Positions 1 through 7,669 of a stretch of 64,000 nt of DNA are shown one piece after another (position 1 is the stretch's first letter; the number at the start of each line of letters is the position of its first letter). The notes beneath the pieces were generated by a model. The model was not told where the DNA came from, made no database searches, and saw only the letters and a list, made by a program, of their open reading frames with translations. The stretch is from an uncultured Pelagibacteraceae bacterium (GTDB lineage Bacteria > Pseudomonadota > Alphaproteobacteria > Pelagibacterales > Pelagibacteraceae), in contig CACBXQ010000006.1 of assembly GCA_902543245.1 (NCBI GenBank), forward strand, positions 23,164-87,163. The letters run 5' to 3'. Position numbers and translations under genes: made by a program.

Positions 1-1
1 A

Positions 2-451
2 AATATATTTATGAAAAAATGTGATAATGTTTTTGATGCTTCTAGGGAATTTTTAAATAAAAATAAATTAAAAAGAGATTATGATTTTTTAATAGTTGAT
101 ATGCATGGAGAAATTACAAGCGAGAAAATGGCAATCGGACATCTTTTTGATGGAAATTCAACATTAGTTGTTGGCACTCATACTCATGTTCCGACGTCAG
201 ATTTAGTAATTTTAAAAAAAGGAACTGCATATCAAACTGATGCTGGGATGTGTGGTGACTATGACTCTGTCATAGGAATGAATAAATATAACTCTTTAAA
301 TAAGTTTTTTAAAAAAGATTCTAAAAAACATTTTCCTGCCGAAGGAGAAGCAAGTTTATGTGGTGTAATAGTAGAATGTGATGAAGAGACAGGTCTAGCA
401 AAAAATGCTAAACAGTTTATTCAAGGTGGAATATTAAAGGGTTTAGACTGA
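2..451 (+). CDS. YmdB/TIGR00282-type metallophosphoesterase, C-terminal part (cut by window edge)
   Basis: C-terminal half of a calcineurin-like phosphoesterase of the YmdB family; B. subtilis YmdB is a cyclic-nucleotide phosphodiesterase of about 265 residues. The visible part contains the family blocks DMHGEITSEK, VVGTHTHVPTSD (metal-binding histidines), GTAYQTDAGMCGDYDSVIGM and GEASLCGVIVECDEETG. The reading frame stays open to base 2, so the gene starts upstream of the window; the ATG at 11 is an internal Met, not the start. It ends two bases before yebC and is probably co-transcribed with it. The family call is firm. The substrate in this organism is unknown. Confidence 0.85.
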   Translation, partial: NIFMKKCDNVFDASREFLNKNKLKRDYDFLIVDMHGEITSEKMAIGHLFDGNSTLVVGTHTHVPTSDLVILKKGTAYQTDAGMCGDYDSVIGMNKYNSLNKFFKKDSKKHFPAEGEASLCGVIVECDEETGLAKNAKQFIQGGILKGLD

Positions 452-453
452 TT

Positions 454-1179
454 ATGGCAGGACATTCTCATTGGGCAGGTATTAAACACAAAAAAGGTAA
501 AGCTGATAAATTAAGATCAAGTTTATTTTCTAAATTATCAAGAGAAATTACTGTAGCTGCTAAATTAGGAGGCAAGGACCCTGAGATGAATGCCAGATTA
601 AGAGCTGCAATTGATACAGCCAGATCATCAAATATGCCCAAAGATAATATTAGTAGAGCGATAGATAAGTCTGAAAATAATCAAAACACATATTATGAGG
701 ATATTAGGTACGAAGGCTTTGGACCAGATAAAATAGCTGTGATAGTTGAGTCATTAACTGACAATAAAAATAGAACAGCTTCAATTATTAGAACTATATT
801 TCAAAAAAATGGTGGTAACTTAGGTACACAAGGGTCATCATCACATAATTTTAGAAGAGTTGGCAATATAAAAATAAATAAGGAGGAAGTAACAGCAGAT
901 AAAATATTTGAATATGCTTTAGATGCTGGAGCAGAAGATTGTTACTCTTCTGAAAAAATTCATCAAATAGTATGTAATCCAAATGAAGTTTACAATATTA
1001 AAAAAAAACTTGAAAAAAATATTAGTAATTTTATTTCAACAACTGTTGAGTGGTTACCGTTAAATAAAGTCGTAATTACTGGAGACAAATTTGATTCTGC
1101 AATAAAATTTATAGACACTCTAGAAGAAGAAGATGATGTTCAAAATGTTTTTACTAATTTAAAGATGGAAGATAATTAA
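454..1179 (+). CDS. yebC: YebC/PmpR family regulator of translation/transcription
   Basis: Full-length YebC family protein of 241 residues (usual length 240-250). It opens with the family signature MAGHSHWAGIKHKKGKADK, followed by NMPKDNISRAI and YEGFGPDKIAVIVE and the acidic central segment. Family members act as DNA-binding regulators or, as reported more recently, as translation factors that relieve ribosome stalling; the sequence does not tell which applies here. The start ATG lies two bases after the YmdB stop, and the last base of its stop is the first base of the next gene, so the genes form one operon. yebC next to ruvC is a widespread bacterial order. Confidence 0.95.
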   Translation: MAGHSHWAGIKHKKGKADKLRSSLFSKLSREITVAAKLGGKDPEMNARLRAAIDTARSSNMPKDNISRAIDKSENNQNTYYEDIRYEGFGPDKIAVIVESLTDNKNRTASIIRTIFQKNGGNLGTQGSSSHNFRRVGNIKINKEEVTADKIFEYALDAGAEDCYSSEKIHQIVCNPNEVYNIKKKLEKNISNFISTTVEWLPLNKVVITGDKFDSAIKFIDTLEEEDDVQNVFTNLKMEDN

Positions 1180-1673
1180 TGCTAATAATTGGTATAGATC
1201 CTGGTATAAGTGGTGCATTATGCTTTTTTGAGGACGGAAAAATTATTGACGTAATAGATATGCCCAGTATGTCAGAAGGCAAAAAAAATAAAAGACAAGT
1301 AAATGGAGCTCAAATTTCTAATGAAATTAAAAAAAAAATAGAAAATAAAAAACATGATGAGATTAAGGTGGTAATTGAACAAGTTGCTGCAATGCCTGGG
1401 CAAGGAGTAACATCAATGTTTAACTTTGGCCAATCCTTTGGTGTTCTAAAAGGTATTTGCTCTGCTCTTCAATTGTCTACTCATTTTATAAGACCAGCTA
1501 AATGGAAAAAACATTTTAATCTTATAAATACTTCAAAAGATGCTAGCAGAACCAAAGCAATTGAAATTTTTCCTTATTTTTCGTCGAATTTATCAAAAAA
1601 GAAAGACTCTAATAAAGCAGATGCAATTTTAATTGCTAGTTTTTTCTATGATGTATTAATTTCAGATATTTAA
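1179..1673 (+). CDS. ruvC: RuvC-like Holliday junction resolvase, phage/alphaproteobacterial subtype
   Basis: RNase H-fold nuclease of 164 residues. IGIDPG gives catalytic Asp7, VVIEQV gives Glu67, and the C-terminal DSNKADAILIA segment supplies acidic residues Asp143 and Asp148. The middle block AAMPGQGVTSMFNFGQSFG is the form I know from RuvC-like proteins of phages and many alphaproteobacterial prophages, not the canonical NADSALKLGQARG block. It occupies the usual ruvC position after yebC, but ruvA, ruvB and ybgC do not follow; tolQ does. It probably resolves recombination intermediates, perhaps without the RuvAB motor. The nuclease fold is certain; equivalence to cellular RuvC is inferred. 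Confidence 0.85.
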   Translation: MLIIGIDPGISGALCFFEDGKIIDVIDMPSMSEGKKNKRQVNGAQISNEIKKKIENKKHDEIKVVIEQVAAMPGQGVTSMFNFGQSFGVLKGICSALQLSTHFIRPAKWKKHFNLINTSKDASRTKAIEIFPYFSSNLSKKKDSNKADAILIASFFYDVLISDI

Positions 1674-1722
1674 TCTGATAATAAGCCCAAATCATGACAC
1701 ATTTTAATGACAATTATCAAAC

Positions 1723-2397
1723 ATGGAAGCAGATATAACTACACAAGCAGTTGGTTTAGCAAGTAACACTGATTTTTCTTTATGGAAATTATTCTTAAGA
1801 GCTGACTTTATAGTTAAAAGCGTCATTTTAATACTTATTGCGTGTTCAATTTATTCGTGGGCAATTATAGTTGAGAAAATTAAGTTATTTAAGAAAATCC
1901 AGTCATCAACTGAACAGTTCGAAAAAAATTTTTGGAAATCAAAATCTGCTGAAACATTTTATAATAGTCTTCCAGAAAAAATAGAGGACCCAATGGCAAA
2001 TGTTTTTAAAAATTCTATGAAAACTTTACTTAAATCCAAAAGAAGCCCTAACCTACAAGAAAAAATGTCAAGAATGTTAGAAATCAATATAGAGCAAGAG
2101 ATAGAGAAAATAGAAAAAAACTATACTTTTTTAGCTACAGTTGGTTCAACAGCACCTTTCATTGGTTTATTTGGAACTGTATGGGGTATTATGAATTCTT
2201 TTCAATCAATTGCAATTTCAAGAAATACAAGTTTAGCAATAGTTGCTCCAGGAATAGCAGAAGCTTTATTTGCAACTGCTCTTGGATTGCTTGCAGCTAT
2301 TCCTGCAGTAGTTGCTTTTAATAAATTTAATAACGACTCAAAAAAATATACTCAGAAACTTGAGAATTTTTCAAAAAGATTATTATCAATAATTTAA
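1723..2397 (+). CDS. tolQ: TolQ, inner-membrane proton channel subunit of Tol-Pal
   Basis: Polytopic inner-membrane protein of 224 residues in the MotA/TolQ/ExbB family. The first membrane helix spans about residues 30-50. The family block FLATVGSTAPFIGLFGTVWGIM begins the second, and LFATALGLLAAIPAVVAFN is the third. With TolR it uses the proton gradient to energise TolA during envelope constriction. It begins a tight cluster (tolR starts 1 bp after its stop) that continues through tolA and tolB. The 49-bp gap upstream of tolQ, after the RuvC-like gene, has no recognisable terminator. ybgC, which often precedes tolQ, is absent. Confidence 0.96.
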   Translation: MEADITTQAVGLASNTDFSLWKLFLRADFIVKSVILILIACSIYSWAIIVEKIKLFKKIQSSTEQFEKNFWKSKSAETFYNSLPEKIEDPMANVFKNSMKTLLKSKRSPNLQEKMSRMLEINIEQEIEKIEKNYTFLATVGSTAPFIGLFGTVWGIMNSFQSIAISRNTSLAIVAPGIAEALFATALGLLAAIPAVVAFNKFNNDSKKYTQKLENFSKRLLSII

Positions 2398-2398
2398 A

Positions 2399-2815
2399 AT
2401 GGCATTTAAATTTAAACGTTCATCAAGAGATCCAATGAGCGAGATAAATGTTACACCTTTCGTTGATGTAATGCTTGTTCTTTTAGTAATTTTTATGGTC
2501 ACAGCTCCATTGTTAACCGTAGGAGTACAAGTTGACCTTCCTGAAACTTCAGCAGACTCGCTCCCGGAAGAGCAAGAACCTTTGACATTAACAATCAATT
2601 CTAAAGGTGAAATATTTATTCAAGAGTCTAAGGTGGATTACGATAAAATTATAGCTAAAATTTTAGCAGTTTCAAAGAATAGAACAGATACAAGGATATA
2701 TGTAAGAGGTGACAAAACTATAAATTATGGAAGAGTTTTAGAAGTAATGGGAATGTTATCAGGTTCAGGGTTTACAAAAGTTGCCCTAATTTCTGAACCT
2801 TATAAAGAGAGATAA
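2399..2815 (+). CDS. tolR: TolR (ExbD family) Tol-Pal subunit
   Basis: Single-pass inner-membrane protein of 138 residues. Near the N-terminus it carries the ExbD/TolR block MSEINVTPFVDVMLVLLVIF, whose Asp in PFVD is the proton-relay residue in the membrane helix. A periplasmic domain of about 100 residues follows. It partners TolQ as the proton-driven motor. It starts one base after tolQ and ends five bases before tolA. Length and order are normal for the family. Confidence 0.96.
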   Translation: MAFKFKRSSRDPMSEINVTPFVDVMLVLLVIFMVTAPLLTVGVQVDLPETSADSLPEEQEPLTLTINSKGEIFIQESKVDYDKIIAKILAVSKNRTDTRIYVRGDKTINYGRVLEVMGMLSGSGFTKVALISEPYKER

Positions 2816-2820
2816 CCTTT

Positions 2821-3633
2821 GTGACAAAAAATATTATCATTTCATCAGTTTTACATTTATTAATCTTATTGATAGCAACAATGAGCTTGCCTTTTCTTGG
2901 AAAAAAACCAATAAGTTTACCTCCGATTGTATCAGTGGAACTTATTCAAATTACTGACCAAACAAATATTCCATTCGCACCAAAGGCAAAAAAAATAATT
3001 GAAAAAGTTAAAAAAAAAGAAAAGGAAAGACTAGTTTCAGAGCAGGCGCCACCAAAAAAAGTCAAAAAAGAAAAACCAGACGCAGTGCCATTACCTGATA
3101 AAAAAATTGAAAAAGTGAAAAAAATTGAGAAGAAAAAACAAAATCCTGTCAAAGAAGATACTGACGTAAAACAAGTATCTGAATTTGAAAAAGATGAGAT
3201 ATTTGATACTAATAAGATTGCGGCACTAATAGACAAGTCAAAACAAGAATTGGCAGAAACTACAAAAAAAACAAATAAAATAACTCAATCTGATGATATC
3301 AGCATGACAAACAGCACTTTAACCTTAAGTGAAGAGGATGCATTAAAAGCACAAATTTTTGGTTGTTGGAGCATACCACTTGGTTTACCATATAATGAAA
3401 ATTTACTTGTGAGAATTAAACTACAATTAAAACCCGATGGCACTGTTATTAAATCTGAAATTTTAGATCATGCTAGAATGAATAAACCTGGACAAGGATT
3501 TTATAGAGTGTTGGCCGAAAGTGCCTTAAGAGCTGTAAGGTTATGTCAACCATTAAGAGTACCATCAACTGGTTATGAAAGATGGAAAGATTTGCAATTA
3601 AATTTTGATGCAAAAGAAATGTTACAAGGATAG
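2821..3633 (+). CDS. tolA: TolA-like periplasm-spanning protein
   Basis: 270 residues starting at GTG. It has an N-terminal membrane helix (about residues 5-25) and a Lys/Glu/Pro-rich extended or coiled segment (about 55-150). A compact C-terminal domain contains CWSIPLGLPYNENLLVRIKLQLKPDGTV and ends in a TonB/TolA-C-like repeat. TolA links the TolQR motor in the inner membrane to TolB and Pal at the outer membrane. The protein is shorter than E. coli TolA (421 residues), mostly in the rod, as expected in a streamlined cell. tolB starts at the very next base after its stop. Confidence 0.9.
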   Translation: MTKNIIISSVLHLLILLIATMSLPFLGKKPISLPPIVSVELIQITDQTNIPFAPKAKKIIEKVKKKEKERLVSEQAPPKKVKKEKPDAVPLPDKKIEKVKKIEKKKQNPVKEDTDVKQVSEFEKDEIFDTNKIAALIDKSKQELAETTKKTNKITQSDDISMTNSTLTLSEEDALKAQIFGCWSIPLGLPYNENLLVRIKLQLKPDGTVIKSEILDHARMNKPGQGFYRVLAESALRAVRLCQPLRVPSTGYERWKDLQLNFDAKEMLQG

Positions 3634-4974
3634 ATGGCTATACTTAGAATTATAATTATTTTTTTTCTTTTTCAGGTAAAATCTTATTCTTTAATTGAAG
3701 TTGATATTACTAGAGGAAATTTGAATCCCTTACCGATTGCAGTTTCCCCACTAGCAACAGATAAAGATTCTAAACAAAAATTTAAAAATGAAGTTAAAGT
3801 AGATGATCTTGGGGCAGAAATTTCAAAAGTTGTTGAAAATAATTTAATTACATCAGGATTATTTAATCCTCTTCCTAAAGACTCATTTTTACAAGAGCCA
3901 GATATTGCACACTTCAAGCCAAGATTTGAGGATTGGAAACTAATAAAGGCACAAGCATTAATTACTGGAAAAGTTGAATATATAGACGAAAAATTAAGAG
4001 TAGAATTTAGAATGTGGGATGTTTTAGCTGCAAAAGAAATAATGGCTTTAGCTTTTACTACCGTACCTTCAAACTGGAGAAGGGTAGGACATATCATTAC
4101 AGATAAAGTTTATGAAAGATTGACTGGTGAGAAAGGTTATTTTGATACTAGGATAATTTATGTTGCTGAGGAAGGGCCTAAAACCCAAAGAATAAAAAAA
4201 TTGGCAATTATGGATCAAGATGGTTTTAATACTAAATATCTTACTTTAGGAAATGAGTTAGTTTTAACTCCAAGATTTAATCCAACAAATCAAATGGTGA
4301 CCTATTTATCTTATTTTAGAAATTTACCAAGAGTATATCTTTTAGACATTGAAACTGGAATTCAAGAAGTTGTAGGAGATTTTCCTGGTATGACTTTTGC
4401 TCCAAGATTTTCTCCAGATGGTAAAAAAATCATAATGAGTTTTGCAACAGGAGGTAACTCAGACATTTATACTATGGATTTAGAAAATAGAGTTGTTGAA
4501 AGAATTACAAATCATCCTTCAATTGATACTTCTCCATCTTACTCGCCTGATGGAAAATATATTTGTTTTAATTCTGATAGAAGTGGATATCAACAAATTT
4601 ACATAATGAATAGTGACGGATCTAATGTAAGGAGAATTTCTTTTGGAAGAGGTTTGTATGGAACACCTGTATGGTCCCCTAGAGGCGATTTAATTGCATT
4701 TACAAAATTACATAGTGGAAAGTTTTATATTGGAGTTATGAGAACAGATGGAGAAGGGGAAAGATTATTAACAGAGAACTTTTACCAAGAGGCCCCATCC
4801 TGGTCTCCAAATGGCAGGGTTTTAGTTTTTTATAGAGAGACTAAAACTGATGATAAAGGGGAGGGTTTTTCAGCTAAACTATGGTCAATTGATTTGACAG
4901 GCTATAATGAGAGGCAGGTTCCAACAAAAACTGATGCTTCTGACCCATCATGGTCCTCTTTATTAAGTAATTAA
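3634..4974 (+). CDS. tolB: TolB periplasmic beta-propeller protein
   Basis: 446 residues with an N-terminal signal peptide (hydrophobic stretch about residues 3-18), the TolB N-terminal domain, and a six-bladed propeller built from WD40-like PD40 repeats. These repeats are visible as recurring [33 protein letters not shown] and [11 protein letters not shown]. TolB binds Pal and TolA in the periplasm. It is preceded directly by tolA without a gap and followed by a 76-bp spacer before pal, the first real gap in the cluster. Length is typical. Confidence 0.97.
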   Translation: MAILRIIIIFFLFQVKSYSLIEVDITRGNLNPLPIAVSPLATDKDSKQKFKNEVKVDDLGAEISKVVENNLITSGLFNPLPKDSFLQEPDIAHFKPRFEDWKLIKAQALITGKVEYIDEKLRVEFRMWDVLAAKEIMALAFTTVPSNWRRVGHIITDKVYERLTGEKGYFDTRIIYVAEEGPKTQRIKKLAIMDQDGFNTKYLTLGNELVLTPRFNPTNQMVTYLSYFRNLPRVYLLDIETGIQEVVGDFPGMTFAPRFSPDGKKIIMSFATGGNSDIYTMDLENRVVERITNHPSIDTSPSYSPDGKYICFNSDRSGYQQIYIMNSDGSNVRRISFGRGLYGTPVWSPRGDLIAFTKLHSGKFYIGVMRTDGEGERLLTENFYQEAPSWSPNGRVLVFYRETKTDDKGEGFSAKLWSIDLTGYNERQVPTKTDASDPSWSSLLSN

Positions 4975-5050
4975 TGATTAAATTTCTTGATTTTTTAACT
5001 TGAAACATCTATTTACTTGTGAAAGAGTACAAGCAACTTAAGGAGCGAGA

Positions 5051-5539
5051 ATGACTTTGAACAAAATTTTTAAGAACACTCTAATATTAATATCTGCATG
5101 TTTATTGTTATCAGCATGTGCAACTCAAAAAACTGTAACCACTGATGGTTCACAAATGCAGGGTGACGTTTATACAGGAACTGATACGGTAAAAGAATTA
5201 GCACCAGGAGTTCCAGATAGAGTTTTCTTTGCAACAAATGAATCTATTCTAACTACAGCATCAAGAGAAACTTTAAGAAAACAAGCTGAATATTTGAGAA
5301 AAAATTCTAGTATGAATATTGTATTAGAAGGTCATGCGGACGAAAGAGGAACTAGAGAATATAACTTAGCATTAGGTGAGAGAAGAGCTAATGCAGCTAA
5401 AGATTATCTAATGACGTATGGTATTTCAGCAAGCAGAATTTCTGTAATAAGTTATGGTAAAGAGAGACCTGTAGACTCTGGATCAAATACATTAGCTTGG
5501 TCAAAAAACAGAAGATCAGTAACTGTAAAAGCAAACTAA
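5051..5539 (+). CDS. pal: Pal, peptidoglycan-associated outer-membrane lipoprotein
   Basis: Lipoprotein of 162 residues. The signal peptide ends in the lipobox LSAC with the lipidated Cys at residue 23. The C-terminal OmpA-like domain carries the peptidoglycan-binding block GHADERGTREYNLALGERRA. Pal anchors the outer membrane to peptidoglycan and is the docking partner of TolB. The start is supported by a good AGGAG ribosome binding site at 5041-5045. A strong terminator follows at 5555-5591, so pal closes the Tol transcription unit or forms its own unit, as expected for an abundant lipoprotein. Confidence 0.97.
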   Translation: MTLNKIFKNTLILISACLLLSACATQKTVTTDGSQMQGDVYTGTDTVKELAPGVPDRVFFATNESILTTASRETLRKQAEYLRKNSSMNIVLEGHADERGTREYNLALGERRANAAKDYLMTYGISASRISVISYGKERPVDSGSNTLAWSKNRRSVTVKAN

Positions 5540-5554
5540 ATATATTTATAATTT

Positions 5555-5591
5555 AAAGACCCTAGAATATTAATTTTAGGGTCTTTTTTTT
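5555..5591 (+). terminator. Rho-independent terminator after pal
   Basis: Inverted repeat AAAGACCCTA / TAGGGTCTTT (10 bp, loop of about 12) followed by a run of T. It lies 15 bases after the pal stop and 28 bases before the next start codon. It is one of only three convincing terminators in the window. Confidence 0.9.
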
Positions 5592-5619
5592 GCCATCATT
5601 TTAAATACTAATTAAATTA

Positions 5620-6600
5620 ATGATTATAATTAAAAATTTATTTTCTTATGTAATTGCTTTAATTTTATTAATTTTACCAAATATTGCATTTTCAGAGGAT
5701 GAGAGCATTTATGATACACTTCAAAGACTACAAAATGATATTAAAACACTTGAAAGGGCAGTTTATTCTGACCAATCAAATAATTCTAATAATACCCAAA
5801 ATGAATTAGATCAAAATTCTGAAGATGTATTAACTAGACATCTTTTAAAATTAACAGAAATTGAAAATCAGTTTAAGGATATTACAAATAGATTTGAGGA
5901 AATAAATTTCAAATTAGATAAATTATCAAATCGATTGTCAAAAGTACAAGCAGATAACCAATTGAGGTTCCAACAGCTTGAGGAAGGAATGGTAAATCTT
6001 CCCGGTCAAGGTAATTTAAATCAAAGTGTGACAGAAGCACCTGAAAAAATTCTACCTGGCTCATCACAACCACAGGATCTTGGGTCTATTTCATACGCTG
6101 ATACTCTAACAACCGATGAGACTCAACAAACTCAATCTGTAGACACAACTTCAACAGTAGTCATGGAAAATTTTGAAACTGTAGAAAAAATATTGCCTGA
6201 TGCCTCAGAAGAAAAGCAATATGAATTTGCGCAAAGTTTTTTGAAAGTTGGAGATTATAATACTGCTGAAAGAGCATTTAGAGAATTTGTAAATGTAAAT
6301 TCTGATCATGATTTAGCGGGTAGCGCACAATATTGGTATGCAGAAACTTTTAGAATAAGACAGCTTTATACTGATGCTGCCACTGCTTATTTAGAAGGAT
6401 ATCAAAAATATCCTACTAGTGATAAGGCTCCTATAAATTTATTAAAACTTGGTGTATCATTAGTACAAATAGGAGAAAAAGATCAGGGATGTTTAATGAT
6501 TTTAGGAGTGAAAAAACAGTATCCTGAAGCAAATCAATCTGTTCTTCAAAAAGCAAAATATGAAGAGAAAAAATATCAATGTAAGCAAGAAAACTCATAA
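5620..6600 (+). CDS. cpoB: CpoB/YbgF, periplasmic TPR protein of the Tol-Pal system
   Basis: 326 residues with an N-terminal signal peptide (about residues 1-24), a coiled-coil trimerisation region (about 28-125), a Gln/Thr/Ser-rich linker, and C-terminal tetratricopeptide repeats (about 205-320; EKQYEFAQSFLKVGDYNTAERAF is the first). CpoB coordinates peptidoglycan synthesis with outer-membrane constriction through TolA. Its place directly after pal is conserved in proteobacteria. The 3' end overlaps the tilS start by 41 bases in another frame. Confidence 0.92.
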   Translation: MIIIKNLFSYVIALILLILPNIAFSEDESIYDTLQRLQNDIKTLERAVYSDQSNNSNNTQNELDQNSEDVLTRHLLKLTEIENQFKDITNRFEEINFKLDKLSNRLSKVQADNQLRFQQLEEGMVNLPGQGNLNQSVTEAPEKILPGSSQPQDLGSISYADTLTTDETQQTQSVDTTSTVVMENFETVEKILPDASEEKQYEFAQSFLKVGDYNTAERAFREFVNVNSDHDLAGSAQYWYAETFRIRQLYTDAATAYLEGYQKYPTSDKAPINLLKLGVSLVQIGEKDQGCLMILGVKKQYPEANQSVLQKAKYEEKKYQCKQENS

Positions 6601-7606
6601 TATTTTTTTTCATTATCTAAAAGATAAAAAAATTTTATCAGCATTCGAAAAATTAGATCGGATACTTAAAAAAAGATTAAAAAATAAAAGTTTTTCTGTG
6701 GCTGTTTCAGGAGGTCCTGATAGTCTTTCCTTAGCATATCTATCAAAATGTTATGCAATACAAAATGACTGCAAAATGAGTATTTTTATTGTAGATCATA
6801 AATTAAGAAAAGAGTCATCGAAAGAAGCAAAATATGTTCAAAAAATTTTAAGTAAAATTGGATTAAGATCAAAAATTTTAATTTGGAATTCAAAAAAACC
6901 TCTCAAGAATATACAAGCAGTTGCTAGGGAAAATAGACTAAGATTATTAATTAAAGCATGCAAATCAATAAACACAAAAAATTTGTTAATTGGTCATCAT
7001 GAAGAGGATCTATATGAAAATTTTTTCATCAGATTATTCAGAGGAAGTGGTCTAAAAGGTTTATCTTCTTTTGGAGAGGTAAATAATAATTTTAATGGAA
7101 TTTCTATTTTAAGACCTATGATAGGACTTAGTAAAGAAAATCTAATTTATATTTCAAAAAAAGTATTCAAATTTTATGTATCTGACCCATATAATTTAGA
7201 TATTAAATTTAAAAGATCTAGACTGAGAAAACTTATTCCAGAATTTATTAAAGAAGGTTTAGACTCAAAAAAATTGAGATTGACTATCAACAATTTAAAA
7301 TCTTCAGATTTAGCAATAAATTACTATGTTGAAAAAAATATTGAAAATAACTCAAAATTTTTAAAAGGTAGAAATTGCTATATTGTAAAAGACACTTTTT
7401 TTTACGAGCCAAAAGAGATTGTTTTGCGAAGTTTATTAATCATACTTAACCAGGTCAGTGGAAGGTTTTATCCTCCAAGGGGGAAAAATATAATTTTTGC
7501 CATTGAAAATTTAATTTCTAAAAAAGTTAATAAAATGACAATAGGCGGATGCATTATTGAAAATTTTAAAAAAACTGTTGTAATTACCAAGGAAACAAGG
7601 GCTTAA
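6560..7606 (+). CDS. tilS: tRNA(Ile)-lysidine synthase TilS
   Basis: 348 residues. The PP-loop ATP-binding motif SGGPDS sits at residues 50-55, followed by VDHKLR and the GHHEEDLYENFFIRLFRGSG block typical of TilS. It converts the wobble cytidine of the tRNA-Ile(CAU) anticodon to lysidine, so that AUA is read as Ile. This matters in a genome rich in AUA codons. The only ATG upstream of the motif is at 6560, inside cpoB, giving an unusually long 41-base overlap. Its order before ftsH is common in bacteria. Confidence 0.93.
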   Translation: MKRKNINVSKKTHNIFFHYLKDKKILSAFEKLDRILKKRLKNKSFSVAVSGGPDSLSLAYLSKCYAIQNDCKMSIFIVDHKLRKESSKEAKYVQKILSKIGLRSKILIWNSKKPLKNIQAVARENRLRLLIKACKSINTKNLLIGHHEEDLYENFFIRLFRGSGLKGLSSFGEVNNNFNGISILRPMIGLSKENLIYISKKVFKFYVSDPYNLDIKFKRSRLRKLIPEFIKEGLDSKKLRLTINNLKSSDLAINYYVEKNIENNSKFLKGRNCYIVKDTFFYEPKEIVLRSLLIILNQVSGRFYPPRGKNIIFAIENLISKKVNKMTIGGCIIENFKKTVVITKETRA

Positions 7607-7632
7607 TTTAATTTGTCTGTATCATTATGACA

Positions 7633-7660
7633 CTTGTTTAATCAATAATAACTCTTATCT
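7633..7660 (+). promoter_or_regulatory. Candidate heat-shock (sigma-32) promoter of ftsH
   Basis: CTTG at 7633-7636, 17 bases, then CTTATCT at 7654-7660. This agrees with the alphaproteobacterial RpoH consensus CTTG-N17/18-CYTATNT. Transcription would begin only a few bases before the ftsH ATG at 7670, and there is no Shine-Dalgarno sequence, so the mRNA may be nearly leaderless. A TATAAA at 7661-7666 could instead serve as a housekeeping -10 element. Confidence 0.5.
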
Positions 7661-7669
7661 TATAAATAT

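Noticed and set aside
2..451. The YmdB-like gene could be read as a truncated pseudogene because the first ATG gives only 146 residues.
   Set aside because: The frame is open to the window edge and the missing half corresponds to the N-terminal part of the family, so the cut is an artefact of the window.
1179..1673. The phage-type RuvC as a sign of a prophage.
   Set aside because: There are no integrase, capsid, terminase or lysis genes, and both neighbours are conserved core genes.
2946..3236. Long minus-strand ORF opposite tolA (Phe/Ser-rich).
   Set aside because: It is the mirror of the Lys-rich coding sequence of TolA; no start context, no recognisable domain.
5000..5040. Short inverted repeat CTTGT/ACAAG before pal as a terminator or operator.
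   Set aside because: A 5-bp stem with no T-run and no match to a known site; likely chance.
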